This document shows, one piece after another, positions 46,516 through 55,775 of a stretch of 64,000 bases of DNA. Numbering within the stretch: position 1 is the stretch's first letter; each line of letters starts with the position of its first letter. Source of the DNA: Hyphomicrobiales bacterium (GTDB lineage: Bacteria > Pseudomonadota > Alphaproteobacteria > Rhizobiales > Rhizobiaceae). Position numbers and translations under genes: made by a program. The DNA is taken from NCBI GenBank assembly GCA_900469475.1, contig UBXG01000002.1, positions 34,758 through 98,757 on the forward strand, in the 5' to 3' direction. The notes under the pieces were generated by a model. That model was not told the DNA's origin, searched no databases, and saw only the letters and a list, made by a program, of their open reading frames with translations.

Positions 46516-47412
46516 ATGACCAATTTGGGAGATCTCGAAATCTTCGCCAGCGTCGTTGCGACCGGTAGCATGTCACTGACGGGTCGTGCTCTCGGTTTTT
46601 CGCCGGCCGTCATTTCCAAGCGCATCAAGCGCCTGGAAGACAGGCTCGGCACCCGGCTCCTGCAGCGCACCACACGGCAGATTTCGCTGACGGAAGCGGG
46701 CCAGGGCTTCTACGACCGCGTGCTCGCCATCCTCGCCGGGCTGGAAGAGGCGGAAGCCTACATTGCCGGGCGCTCCTCGCAGATGTACGGCACGCTGAAA
46801 ATCTCCGCCCCGACATCCTTCGGCCGTCTCCACATCGCGCCGCATCTGAAATCCTTCATGCAGGCCCATCCCGAACTGGCGCTCAACCTCGTTCTCAGCG
46901 ACGAATTCGTCGATATCGTCGGCGGCGGTTTCGATCTTGCCATCCGCATTGCCGAGCTGACGGATTCCAGCCTTGTCGCGCGCAGGCTGGCGCCGGTGCG
47001 CCGCGTGCTCTGCGCCTCCCCTGCCTACATCGATGCCCATGGCATGCCCGAGGATATCGACGATCTGCGCCGGCATACCTGCCTACCGGCGCACAATCTC
47101 GATCCGTGGCGGTTGGAGGGGCCGAAAGGCAGCCTGATCTTTCGGCCAGAGGGCAGGCTCATCACCAATTCCAGCGAGGTCGTACGCGAAGCCGTCATTG
47201 CCGGCCTCGGCATTGCGCTGCGCTCGACCTGGGATATCGGGCCGGAACTGCGCGACGGCCGCCTCGTCCAGGTGCTCCCGGCCTATGAGGGCTCGCACAA
47301 CGTCACGCTTTCGGCCGTTTACCCCAGCCGACAATTCCTGCCGGCAAAAGTGCGCGTCTTCATCGATTTTCTGGCGGAACTTTACGGGCCTGTTCCCTAT
47401 TGGGAGCGATGA
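46516..47412 (+). CDS. LysR-family transcriptional regulator next to glcD
   Basis: A 298-aa LysR regulator with w[43 protein letters not shown] (about 5-44) and a substrate-binding domain. It is divergent from glcD, with 230 bases between starts, suggesting it may regulate glcDEF; in E. coli the glc regulator is a GntR protein, so this is only positional inference. A macrodomain gene begins 29 bases after its stop on the same strand. Confidence 0.88.
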   Translation: MTNLGDLEIFASVVATGSMSLTGRALGFSPAVISKRIKRLEDRLGTRLLQRTTRQISLTEAGQGFYDRVLAILAGLEEAEAYIAGRSSQMYGTLKISAPTSFGRLHIAPHLKSFMQAHPELALNLVLSDEFVDIVGGGFDLAIRIAELTDSSLVARRLAPVRRVLCASPAYIDAHGMPEDIDDLRRHTCLPAHNLDPWRLEGPKGSLIFRPEGRLITNSSEVVREAVIAGLGIALRSTWDIGPELRDGRLVQVLPAYEGSHNVTLSAVYPSRQFLPAKVRVFIDFLAELYGPVPYWER

Positions 47413-47441
47413 GAACCCTTTTGAGGATCGAGGAGACCGTC

Positions 47442-48005
47442 ATGGCCGCGCCTGAGATCATTCGTTCCGATGTCGCGCCGAATTCGAAGGTGCGCTTCAC
47501 CGTCGTTCTTGGCGATATCACCAAGCTTCCGGTCGATGCCGTCGTCAATGCAGCCAACAGCACCCTGCTGGGCGGCGGGGGCGTCGATGGCGCGATCCAT
47601 CGTGCTGCCGGATCGGATCTCCTTGCCGAATGCCGGAGCCTGAACGGCTGCAGAACCGGGCAAGCGAAGATCACCATGGGATACCGCCTGCCGGCACGGC
47701 ATGTGATCCACACCGTCGGCCCTGTCTGGAACGGTGGCGATCATAACGAGGAAGAGCTGCTTGCCGGCTGTTATCGCAACAGCCTTAGCCTTGCCCGGGA
47801 ACGTGCGCTCAAAACCATTGCCTTCCCGGCCATCTCCACCGGCGTTTATCGCTTTCCCGCCGAGCCGGCGGCTGGGATTGCGATCCGCACCACCCTTGCC
47901 GAGAGCAAGGATGGCGCTTTCGATGAGATCATCTTCTGCTGCTTCAGCGACGAGATGGCGGCACTCTACGACAGATTGCTGCCGCAGGTGCTGTCCGAAG
48001 CCTGA
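47442..48005 (+). CDS. macrodomain protein, YmdB-like O-acetyl-ADP-ribose deacetylase
   Basis: A 187-aa macrodomain that hydrolyses or binds ADP-ribose derivatives. The ligand loops are present: [20 protein letters not shown] (about 34-53) and the late [16 protein letters not shown] (diphosphate loop). YmdB-type enzymes also affect RNase III in E. coli. AGGAG (47431-47435) lies 6 bases before ATG 47442; the frame is open further upstream but overlaps LysR. Likely co-transcribed with the LysR gene; convergent with an SAHH-like gene. Confidence 0.9.
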   Translation: MAAPEIIRSDVAPNSKVRFTVVLGDITKLPVDAVVNAANSTLLGGGGVDGAIHRAAGSDLLAECRSLNGCRTGQAKITMGYRLPARHVIHTVGPVWNGGDHNEEELLAGCYRNSLSLARERALKTIAFPAISTGVYRFPAEPAAGIAIRTTLAESKDGAFDEIIFCCFSDEMAALYDRLLPQVLSEA

Positions 48006-48008
48006 TGC

Positions 48009-49172
48009 CTATCGCGCCAGGTCGAGATAGGCCGACGCAACCAAGGCGTCGATCTCGGCGGGAACGGGGATGACGCAGGCCTCCTTGCCGAGGCCGCCCT
48101 TGGCGACCCGCTCCAGGCATCGCGCCTGCAGGGCGAAGCCGAGATCCATGGATTCGACGGTATTCCCCAGCGGACGCGGGCCGGCCAGATTGGCCATGTG
48201 ACCGCCGCCGAGAATATGGAAGGCTCGGCCGTCTCGCATGCAAACAGTCTCGATCTGCTCAGCCTCGTAGCGATCGACGCCGACAACATCGGGACTGCTG
48301 CGGAAGCCTTCGACATCGATCTCATGCGGAAAGTGGCCGCCATTCATCAGGATCGCACCGTCCTTGATCGAGGGCAGATCGGCAACCGTGATAATGTCCG
48401 GATAGCCCGTCACGGTGACCAGCACATCGGCAGAGCGGATCGCTAATTCACGCGGCGGCGTTGTGAAGCCATCGAGATGAGCTTCGAGTGTGGTCACCGG
48501 ATCGATATCGACGACGCTAACGGCGGCGAATGCGTTGCGGAAGCACGCCGCCGTGCCCTTGCCACAAGCGCCGTAGCCGAAGACGGTCACACGTTTACCG
48601 TTGGTGGAACGGTTGGTGAAGCGCAGATAGCTCTCGAACAGACTTTGCCCGACGGCATGCCGGTTTTCGGCGAACTGTTTGATCGGGCTATCGTTGATGA
48701 CGAGGATCGGCATGTTGAGCTTATCGCGCATCGACATCAGGCGGGTGCGGCCGGATGTGGTTTCCTCGGTGCCGCCAAGCAGGTTGGCATGGGGCCTGTC
48801 CGCCGCGCGGGCGAAGAGATCGCCGCCATTGTCGAGCAGCAGGTCAGGCTTTTCCGCCAGGATCGCATCGAGGCTTGCACCATGCTCCTCTGCGTCGCGG
48901 GTCTGCGTCGCAAAGACCTTGATGCCCTGAGCGCGCAGATAGTCCACCGTTTCCGGCTGGGTGCTGTTGAGATTGCCGGTGCAGACGAGATCGGCGCCGC
49001 CGGCACGCAGCGTCATCAGCAGCGCAACCGTCTTCGGCTCGAGGTGAATGCCGGTGCCGATGGTGAGGCCGGCAAAGGGTTTTGTGTTACGAAACTCCGC
49101 TGCTGTGGCCGCCAGCAGACGACAGCTGTGCGCCACCCAGTCGATACGCGAAAGAGAAGAAGACTGATCCAT
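48009..49172 (-). CDS. S-adenosylhomocysteinase-like protein (divergent paralogue)
   Basis: A 387-aa member of the SAHH family. Shared features are HLEPKTVALLMTL, GGTEETTSGRTRL (133-145, matching the canonical SEETTTG), Asp114/Asn115-GGD, NDSPIK with Lys165, and an NAD motif GYGACGKG (199-206). It is clearly shorter than normal bacterial AhcY (about 466 aa) and lacks the canonical C-terminal tail that completes the active site. A true ahcY is likely elsewhere. Substrate may differ from S-adenosylhomocysteine (inference). It lies between a macrodomain gene and a GcvA-like LysR gene. Confidence 0.8.
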   Translation of the reverse strand: MDQSSSLSRIDWVAHSCRLLAATAAEFRNTKPFAGLTIGTGIHLEPKTVALLMTLRAGGADLVCTGNLNSTQPETVDYLRAQGIKVFATQTRDAEEHGASLDAILAEKPDLLLDNGGDLFARAADRPHANLLGGTEETTSGRTRLMSMRDKLNMPILVINDSPIKQFAENRHAVGQSLFESYLRFTNRSTNGKRVTVFGYGACGKGTAACFRNAFAAVSVVDIDPVTTLEAHLDGFTTPPRELAIRSADVLVTVTGYPDIITVADLPSIKDGAILMNGGHFPHEIDVEGFRSSPDVVGVDRYEAEQIETVCMRDGRAFHILGGGHMANLAGPRPLGNTVESMDLGFALQARCLERVAKGGLGKEACVIPVPAEIDALVASAYLDLAR

Positions 49173-49299
49173 GATGCGCTCCTGCCGGTTGGTTCGATGC
49201 CGCGATCTGGCATGATCGCAAAGGATGTGTCGATGGACATTGCAATGCGCTGTATGGCAGAAAATCTGCCATGTCGATGCGCTTCGTTTTGATGTTTTG

Positions 49300-50208
49300 C
49301 TAAGCCGGTTCGGCCCCTGTCTCGCTTAGCCAATCCGCCAATCGCGCCAGTGCCGGGTCCTTCACGTCGCCGCTGCGAATGCTGAGGCTGTAGCCCGCCG
49401 GCCTACGGATGAAGCCGAAGGGGGCGACCAGAGTACCGCGATCGATATCCTCGCCAATGGCGGTGCGTGGGGCGATGGCGACCCCGAGGCCCGAGCGGGC
49501 GGCGCCGATCGCAAGCAGCAGATCCTCGAATTCGCGATCGACGGCAAAGGGGATGGGCGCGCGACCGCTTTCGGCAAACCAATCCTCCCACAGGCTCGGG
49601 GCGGAACGGCTGGCAAGGCCGACGGCTCCGGCAAGTGCCGAAACCCCACTGGCAAGCCCGAGGCGATCGGCGATATCTGGCGTTGTGACGGGACCGAACT
49701 CATCCTCCATGAAACGAATGGCCGTGATATCGCGCATCGGCCGGTATTCGCCGCCCATGATGACCGCTTCTAGGTCGGCGCGCTTGGCAAGCGGCTCGAC
49801 CGTAGCCATCGGCACGATGTCGATATCGATATCCTGAAGTGCCGCCTGAAGCGCCGCGAGACGCGGCATCAGCCACCAGACGGCAAAGGCCGAGGGAACG
49901 CCGAGCCGGATCGACCGCCGTTGGCCAACGGAAAGTTCGGCGGAGGCCCGCGTCAGGATGCCAAAGGCGACGCCAACGGAATCGGCGAATGCCCGGCCCT
50001 TCGCTGTCAGCACCAGCCGGCCATTCTCCCGGTCGAACAGGGGTACGCCAAAATGCGCCTCCAGCAGGGCCAGCTGCTGCCTGATAGCCCCGCGCACGAC
50101 GCCAAGCTCATCAGCCGCCTTCAGAATGCTGCCGCAGCGCGCCACCGCATCGAAGGCACGCAGCGCGTTCAAAGGCGGCAAGCGTCGAGGCGGGATGCGT
50201 CCGGACAT
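49300..50208 (-). CDS. LysR-family regulator, GcvA-like
   Basis: A 302-aa regulator with the GcvA-type N-terminus RRLPPLNALRAFDAVARCGSILKAADELGVVRGAIRQQLALLE. Its substrate domain includes RKLALA-like RRSIRLGVPSAFAVWWLMPRL. ATG 50208 (MSGRIPP) is preceded by an A/G-rich GGAAAGAGAG leader. It is on the same strand as, and 127 bases upstream of, the SAHH-like gene, so it may control that gene or be in one unit with it. Confidence 0.88.
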   Translation of the reverse strand: MSGRIPPRRLPPLNALRAFDAVARCGSILKAADELGVVRGAIRQQLALLEAHFGVPLFDRENGRLVLTAKGRAFADSVGVAFGILTRASAELSVGQRRSIRLGVPSAFAVWWLMPRLAALQAALQDIDIDIVPMATVEPLAKRADLEAVIMGGEYRPMRDITAIRFMEDEFGPVTTPDIADRLGLASGVSALAGAVGLASRSAPSLWEDWFAESGRAPIPFAVDREFEDLLLAIGAARSGLGVAIAPRTAIGEDIDRGTLVAPFGFIRRPAGYSLSIRSGDVKDPALARLADWLSETGAEPA

Positions 50209-50459
50209 AATAAATTTTTTCTCTCTTTCCAAAACGATAGCAGCCACATCCAAGCAATTGCGCCATCTGCGGCACGGAAACGCTGTGGAATGTCGCTTTC
50301 AGCATAAGCGTTGGCGAATATCAGAAGGCAAATCTTTGTATTTTTATCTACGTAGCACTCAATAAATATGTGGGGAAATACCATATAGCGCTCTGTGGAA
50401 CGCAAAATTTTTCCCCAAAGTGATAATATAGAATCAAGCCGTCACTCCAACTCCTAAAG

Positions 50460-50969
50460 GTGAACCGACAATTGGCCTTTCTCAGCCGTATAGCAAATGA
50501 TGTGCAACTCATGTTTCGGCGTCCGCCGCGACAGCAATATGCTGCGCTCTGCTATCGGGTGAAGAAGAAGACGGGTCAATTTGAGATGCTGTTGCTGACC
50601 AGCCGCGACACCGGGCGCTGGGTCATTCCCAAGGGATGGCCGATGCCGGGCAAGCTCTCCCACGAGGTCGCCGCCCGTGAGGCCTATGAAGAGGCAGGTG
50701 TGCGCGGTGTGGTGGAAATCGAGCCGCTCGGCTCGTTCGGCTATGACAAGCTGCTGAAGGACGGCATTCAGGTGCCGTGCCGGGTGCAGGTCTATGCCCT
50801 CGAAGTCAGCGAACTCGTCAAGAACTTCAAGGAAAAGGGCGAGCGCTCCATGGAGTGGGTCTCCTTCGAGGAAGCCGCCGAACGTGTTCGCGAACCGGAG
50901 CTGCACGATCTCATTCTTGCCTTCGCCGAGCGGATGACGGCAGCTTCCGCTGCGATCCAGGCGAAATAA
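50460..50969 (+). CDS. Nudix hydrolase
   Basis: A 169-aa Nudix protein of the diphosphoinositol-polyphosphate-phosphohydrolase-like type. The Nudix helix is PKGWPMPGKLSHEVAAREAYEEAGV. In the strict box (G-x5-E-x7-REUxEExGU) the first Glu is Lys here, while REAYEEAGV is intact. The C-terminus has the conserved WVSFEEAAERV. The start is GTG 50460, or ATG 50511 (MFRRPPRQQYAALCYR) which begins at the conserved core. Substrate unknown. Upstream 251 bases separate it from the divergent LysR. Confidence 0.88.
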   Translation: MNRQLAFLSRIANDVQLMFRRPPRQQYAALCYRVKKKTGQFEMLLLTSRDTGRWVIPKGWPMPGKLSHEVAAREAYEEAGVRGVVEIEPLGSFGYDKLLKDGIQVPCRVQVYALEVSELVKNFKEKGERSMEWVSFEEAAERVREPELHDLILAFAERMTAASAAIQAK

Positions 50970-51065
50970 GCCACATTCGTCACAAAAAACTGTGCCAGTG
51001 TGCCTGGCAGATATTGCGTGCCTCATCGGTCAGCGCAATACGAGAGTTTTGATCCAGGGAATTGA

Positions 51066-52601
51066 ATGCCCGACCGACCGGCCACGCCTGCAAAAAGGAC
51101 GCTCGACAAGGACCTCGACAAATTCACCTATGTCGAGGACGCGACCCATCACGTCACGAGGCGCCTGGTGGCGCCGGGCATCGGCCTGATCTTTCTCGGC
51201 CTCGCCATGGTCTTTGCCGGTATCTACGTGCTCGACCAACCGGGGGCCACACTGATCTTTGCCGCGGTGGCGCTTGCCGGCTACATGGCGATGAACATCG
51301 GCGCGAAGGACGTCGCAAACAATGTCGGCGCCGCCGTCGGTGCGCGGGCGATTACCATGGCGCAGGCGCTCGTCATGGCGGCGATTTTCGAGATTCTCGG
51401 CGCGACGATCGCCGGCGGCCCGGTCATCAACACAATCTCGACCCATATCGTCGACACCAACCGCATCATCAGTGTCGGCAAGCTTGCCTGGCTGATGATG
51501 GCGGCACTTCTCGCCGCAGCCCTATGGATCAATTTCGCCACCTGGCTGAAAGCGCCCGTTTCGACCACGCATACGATCGTCGGCGCCGTTGTCGGCGCAG
51601 GTTCAGCCGCTGTCGGCCCCGAGCTCGTGAACTGGAACACGCTGGCGGCCATTTCCGCAGGCTGGGTTGTAACGCCCTTTCTCGGCGGTGCCATCGCCGC
51701 CGGCATCCTCTATTTCATCGAGACCTGCATCATCTATCGCGACGACAAGATCGCCGCCGCCAGATACTGGATTCCCATCCTGATTGGGCTGATGGCCGGT
51801 GCCTTCTCAGGCTATCTCGTGGTCCAGCTCGAACCCAAAGGCGCGATACCCAGTATCCTCAATCTGACGATCGGCCTCGCGGTCGGCATCATTGTCGGGC
51901 TCGGGGCGCGACCGCTGGTAAAGGCGCAATCGGTCGGGCTGGAAAACAAGAACAGCTCGCTGCGCAAGCTTTTCCGCCTGCCGCTGATCTGTTCGGCAGC
52001 GCTGATGTCCTTCGCGCATGGCGCCAACGACGTCGCCAACGCGATCGGGCCACTGGCCGCGATCGTCCGCGATATCGGACTTGGCGGCTCGCTGAACGTC
52101 TTCGCTGAAACGACGACGCAGAAGGCTCCCTTCTGGGTGGTCATGATCGGCGGCTGCGGCATCTCCGTCGGCGTTCTGCTTTACGGCCCGCGGCTTATTC
52201 GTCTTCTCGGCGAGCAGATCACCAAACTCAATCCGATGCGGGCCTATTGCGTCGCCGTGTCCGCGGCTCTCACCGTCATCATGGCCGCCTGGTTCGGTTT
52301 CCCGGTGAGTTCGACGCACATTACCGTTGGCGCAGTCTTTGGCGTCGGCTTCTTTCGCGAGTGGTCAACCGTCCGTTCCAAGCGGCGATTTGACTATATG
52401 CGCAAAAAGGCCGAGGCGGCGGGCATACCCTGGAACGAGCCGGAAGCCACCGACGAGCGCAATCCCGATGAGATTCATCGCCGCCGGCTCGTGCGCCGCT
52501 CGCATTTCATGACCATCATCGCCGCCTGGGCAATCACCGTGCCGGTCGCAGCCCTGCTTGCCGCCGTCGTTTATTGGGTTATGGTCGCGCTCTTCATTTA
52601 G
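51066..52601 (+). CDS. pit: inorganic phosphate transporter, Pit/PHO4 family
   Basis: A 511-aa inner membrane transporter with about 12 hydrophobic segments. It has the two PHO4 repeats, GAKDVANNVGAAVGARAITMAQA and AHGANDVANAIGPLAAI. Other signatures are STTHTIVGAVVGAG and SSTHITVGAVFGVGFFREW. An N-terminal acidic/basic extension and a Lys-rich cytoplasmic loop are visible. Rhizobial Pit is the low-affinity phosphate uptake system. Its stop overlaps the first base of a palindrome that precedes rsmE. Confidence 0.95.
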   Translation: MPDRPATPAKRTLDKDLDKFTYVEDATHHVTRRLVAPGIGLIFLGLAMVFAGIYVLDQPGATLIFAAVALAGYMAMNIGAKDVANNVGAAVGARAITMAQALVMAAIFEILGATIAGGPVINTISTHIVDTNRIISVGKLAWLMMAALLAAALWINFATWLKAPVSTTHTIVGAVVGAGSAAVGPELVNWNTLAAISAGWVVTPFLGGAIAAGILYFIETCIIYRDDKIAAARYWIPILIGLMAGAFSGYLVVQLEPKGAIPSILNLTIGLAVGIIVGLGARPLVKAQSVGLENKNSSLRKLFRLPLICSAALMSFAHGANDVANAIGPLAAIVRDIGLGGSLNVFAETTTQKAPFWVVMIGGCGISVGVLLYGPRLIRLLGEQITKLNPMRAYCVAVSAALTVIMAAWFGFPVSSTHITVGAVFGVGFFREWSTVRSKRRFDYMRKKAEAAGIPWNEPEATDERNPDEIHRRRLVRRSHFMTIIAAWAITVPVAALLAAVVYWVMVALFI

Positions 52602-52636
52602 AGCGGTTCGGTTCCCACCGGCCTTCGAACCGCTCT
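52600..52636. repeat. palindrome between pit and rsmE (AGAGCGGTTCG family)
   Basis: AGAGCGGTTCG (52600-52610) pairs with CGAACCGCTCT (52626-52636) over 11 bp with a 15-base loop. Related to other AGAGC-type repeats in the window. It starts within the pit stop codon and may end the pit transcript. Confidence 0.65.
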
Positions 52637-52670
52637 ATCTCATTGTTCTAAGCAATTCCGGGAATTATCC

Positions 52671-53408
52671 ATGCGCGCCAATTTCCGCATGCAGCGGCTG
52701 TATGTGACGTCCGACATCAAGGCAGGTACTGCCATCGAGACGGATCATGATCAGTTCAACTATCTCGCCAATGTGCTGCGCATGGAGGATGGCGCCGAAC
52801 TCCTGATCTTCAACGGCCGCGACGGAGAGTGGAAAGTTAGTGTCTCCTTCCCCACCCGCAAGCGCATCCTGCTGACGCCGATCGAGGAGACACGCCCGCA
52901 GCCGGCCCCGTCCGATTTGCATTATCTCTTCGCGCCGCTGAAGGTTGGGCGCCTCGACTACCTCGTTCAGAAGGCCGTGGAGATGGGTGCCGGCCTGCTG
53001 CAGCCGGTCATGACACAGCATGTGCAAGGGAAGATCACCAATCTCGACAAGGTCAGGGCCAACGTCATCGAGGCTGCCGAGCAATGCGGCATTCTTGGCA
53101 TTCCCGACGTCGCCGAGCCGGTTAAGCTTACCGATCTGCTGGCAAGCTGGCCGCGCGAGCGCCGTATCATCTATTGCGACGAAGGCGATGCCGGACAAAA
53201 TCCGCTGCCGCTGCTGACCAAAGTGAAGGAGAAACATCTGGCGCTGCTGGTCGGCCCCGAAGGCGGCTTTTCGGAAGAGGAGCGTGCCCTCCTGCGCAGC
53301 CTCGATTTCGTCACCGCCATTCCGCTCGGGCCGCGCATCCTGCGTGCAGATACGGCCGCCGTTGCCGCCATGGCGGTAATCCAGGCCGCAATCGGCGACT
53401 GGAACTGA
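52671..53408 (+). CDS. rsmE: 16S rRNA (uracil1498-N3)-methyltransferase RsmE
   Basis: A 245-aa SPOUT methyltransferase. It begins [12 protein letters not shown] with a PUA-like N-terminal domain ([24 protein letters not shown]). The knotted SAM site has [17 protein letters not shown] and [20 protein letters not shown]. All match RsmE. It is 69 bases after pit on the same strand and nearly touches the convergent lysE-like gene (stop to stop 4 bases). Confidence 0.96.
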   Translation: MRANFRMQRLYVTSDIKAGTAIETDHDQFNYLANVLRMEDGAELLIFNGRDGEWKVSVSFPTRKRILLTPIEETRPQPAPSDLHYLFAPLKVGRLDYLVQKAVEMGAGLLQPVMTQHVQGKITNLDKVRANVIEAAEQCGILGIPDVAEPVKLTDLLASWPRERRIIYCDEGDAGQNPLPLLTKVKEKHLALLVGPEGGFSEEERALLRSLDFVTAIPLGPRILRADTAAVAAMAVIQAAIGDWN

Positions 53409-53412
53409 CCCT

Positions 53413-54024
53413 TTACTCCAAGACAGCAACGATGGTCGCAACGACCAGCAGGATTGCGAGCGAGATGTTGACGATCCGCGAGATCTTCGGATCTCGGAGG
53501 AAACGGGATAGCGAAGCACCCACAAGCAGCCAGACCATGTGAATGGCCACGATCATGGCCGTGAGCAGCGCGATCTTGACGGTGGCGTCGAGCAGCCGCC
53601 GATCCTGAAACAGGCTGACAGTGGCGAAGACGGCAGCGATCGCCAGATAGGCCTTGGGATTGGCGACGGCGAGCAGGAAACCACCAGAAAAGGCAGGCGC
53701 CGCAACGTCGTCGCGGCGAGACAGCGGCGGCGCCGTTGCGATCTTGAAGGCGAGGTAGAGGATATAGACGGCGGAAACCACCGTCAGCAGCAATGCGCCG
53801 TGGGGCACGGACAGCAGAATCGCAACGACGCCGGCGGCGACGGCCAGCAAGACCGCTACGGTGCCTGCGATGAGACCGGAAACGTAAGCGAGCGACCGCC
53901 TGAAACCATAGGCGGCGCCCATCGCTGTCGCGCTGATCGTGGACGGGCCTGGGCTGCCCATGATGACCACCGAGGCAAGCAGCAGTGTCAGTATGGAATA
54001 GTAAAGGGCGTTCGGACCGTTCAT
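53413..54024 (-). CDS. LysE/RhtB-family amino-acid exporter
   Basis: A 203-aa inner membrane protein with about six hydrophobic helices. It has the family hallmark MGSPGPSTISATAMGAAYGFRRSLAYVSGLIAGT near the N-terminus and AVANPKAYLAIAAVFATVSLF in the middle. LysE/RhtB proteins export amino acids or related solutes; the substrate is unknown. ATG 54024 is chosen over a longer frame that contains no membrane segment. It is divergent from gshA, with a 243-base shared upstream region in which I saw no clear element. Confidence 0.9.
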   Translation of the reverse strand: MNGPNALYYSILTLLLASVVIMGSPGPSTISATAMGAAYGFRRSLAYVSGLIAGTVAVLLAVAAGVVAILLSVPHGALLLTVVSAVYILYLAFKIATAPPLSRRDDVAAPAFSGGFLLAVANPKAYLAIAAVFATVSLFQDRRLLDATVKIALLTAMIVAIHMVWLLVGASLSRFLRDPKISRIVNISLAILLVVATIVAVLE

Positions 54025-54267
54025 CGATGTGCTCCGCTTGATGTCAGCGGAAGCAACACTAGCGGCGTGAATAGAGAGGCGTCTTGAACGCTTGTGCAAA
54101 TATGCTTGTGCCTGCCACTGGCGTGATGCGCTTGCGAGACATAAAATCCTATTTTTTTGAACGACCCTTGAAAGAAATTCACTTGCACCGTACGTCAATC
54201 CGCGTCAATCACCCTCCAATTGACCTGCGGCTGGCGCGGGCTCTTCTCCGAGATCTAAGGTAATACC

Positions 54268-55641
54268 ATGGCGCGCGATACCACCGACCAGACTCCGCTC
54301 TCCTCGGTCTCGGAAATGACGGCCTATCTGGCCGCCGGCAACAAGCCGAAGGAGAAATTCCGTATCGGCACCGAGCACGAGAAATTCGTGTTCTTTCGCG
54401 CCGACAACAGCCCGGTCCCCTATTTCGGCGAAGCCAGCATTTCCGCGCTCCTCACGGGACTGCAGAAGAAGAGCGGCTGGGATCCGATCATGGACGGCGA
54501 CAACATCATCGGGCTCGGCGAACCCACGGGCATGGGCGCGATCTCGATCGAGCCGGGCGGTCAGTTCGAGCTTTCCGGCGCGCCGCTCGAAACCATCCAC
54601 CAGACCTGCAAGGAATCCAACAACCATCTGGCGACGGTGCGCGAGATCGCCGAACCGATGGGCATCCGTTTCCTCGGTGTCGGCGGCAGCCCGAAGTGGA
54701 CCCTTGCCGAAACGCCGCGCATGCCGAAATCGCGCTACGACATCATGACCCGCTACATGCCGAAGGTCGGCACCATGGGTCTCGATATGATGTATCGCAC
54801 CTGCACCATCCAGGTGAATCTCGACTTTTCCTCGGAAGCGGATATGCGCCGCAAGATGCGCGTGTCGATGAAACTGCAGTCGCTGGCAACGGCGCTCTTT
54901 GCCTCCTCTCCCTTCACCGAGGGCAAGCCGAACGGACTTTCGTCCTGGCGCGGCGAAATCTGGAAAGATACCGACAACCGCCGCGGCGGCCTGCTCGATT
55001 TTACGTTCCGCGACGATTTCGGCTTCGAAGACTATGTGAAGTGGGCGCTCGACGTTCCCATGTATTTCGTCGTTCGCGACGGCCGTTATCACGACTGTAC
55101 GCATGTCACTTTCCGTCAGTTCATGGATGGAGCGCTGAAGGGCGAAATCGCTGATTGGCAACCGACGATGGGCGATTGGACGAACCATCTCTCCACCCTC
55201 TTCCCGGATGTCCGCCTCAAGCGCTTCCTCGAAATGCGCGGCGCGGACGGCGGCCCCTGGCGCCGCATCTGTGCGTTGCCGGCCTTCTGGGTCGGCCTGC
55301 TCTATGACGATGAGGCGCTGACGGCGGCCGACGAGCTGACCAAGGATTGGAACTTCCAAGAGGTCAACGCACTGCGTGACGCGGTGCCGGCGCAGGGCTT
55401 GAAGGCTTCCATCAAGGCCCACGGTCTGCTTGATATTGCACGCGAAGTGGTCGGCATTTCGCGCCTTGGCCTGAAGAACCGCAATCGCTTGAATGGCGAC
55501 GGCCAGGACGAAACCGTCTTCCTTTCGCCGCTCGACGAGGTGCTTGCCAAGAAGGGTACACTCGCTGACGATCTGCTGATGCTCTACAATGGCCGCTGGA
55601 ACCAGTCTGTCGAACCGATCTTCGAGGAATATCAATACTGA
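54268..55641 (+). CDS. gshA: glutamate-cysteine ligase (plant/proteobacterial type)
   Basis: First enzyme of glutathione synthesis. The 457-aa protein has the FRIGTEHEKF motif (32-40), SIEPGGQFELSGAPLETIHQTC, and RYDIMTRYMPKVGTMGLDMMYRTCTIQVNLDFSSE. HCT-like PTMGDWTNHLSTLFPDVRLKRFLEMRGAD is typical of the group. This is the plant-type GCS2 family used by rhizobia rather than the E. coli GshA fold. Divergent from a LysE-type exporter and followed by a DUF937-like gene. Confidence 0.95.
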   Translation: MARDTTDQTPLSSVSEMTAYLAAGNKPKEKFRIGTEHEKFVFFRADNSPVPYFGEASISALLTGLQKKSGWDPIMDGDNIIGLGEPTGMGAISIEPGGQFELSGAPLETIHQTCKESNNHLATVREIAEPMGIRFLGVGGSPKWTLAETPRMPKSRYDIMTRYMPKVGTMGLDMMYRTCTIQVNLDFSSEADMRRKMRVSMKLQSLATALFASSPFTEGKPNGLSSWRGEIWKDTDNRRGGLLDFTFRDDFGFEDYVKWALDVPMYFVVRDGRYHDCTHVTFRQFMDGALKGEIADWQPTMGDWTNHLSTLFPDVRLKRFLEMRGADGGPWRRICALPAFWVGLLYDDEALTAADELTKDWNFQEVNALRDAVPAQGLKASIKAHGLLDIAREVVGISRLGLKNRNRLNGDGQDETVFLSPLDEVLAKKGTLADDLLMLYNGRWNQSVEPIFEEYQY

Positions 55642-55775
55642 TAGGCGGTTATCTGCCGTCGCGACCTAGCGAGTTCACGGCAGAAACCGGTATGCGCCCT
55701 CTTTTTTCCGCTATACTATCGGAATCAAGCGCCGCCTGATTCCGAAGCGGCCTCATAGCGGGGAAAGGGACTTCG

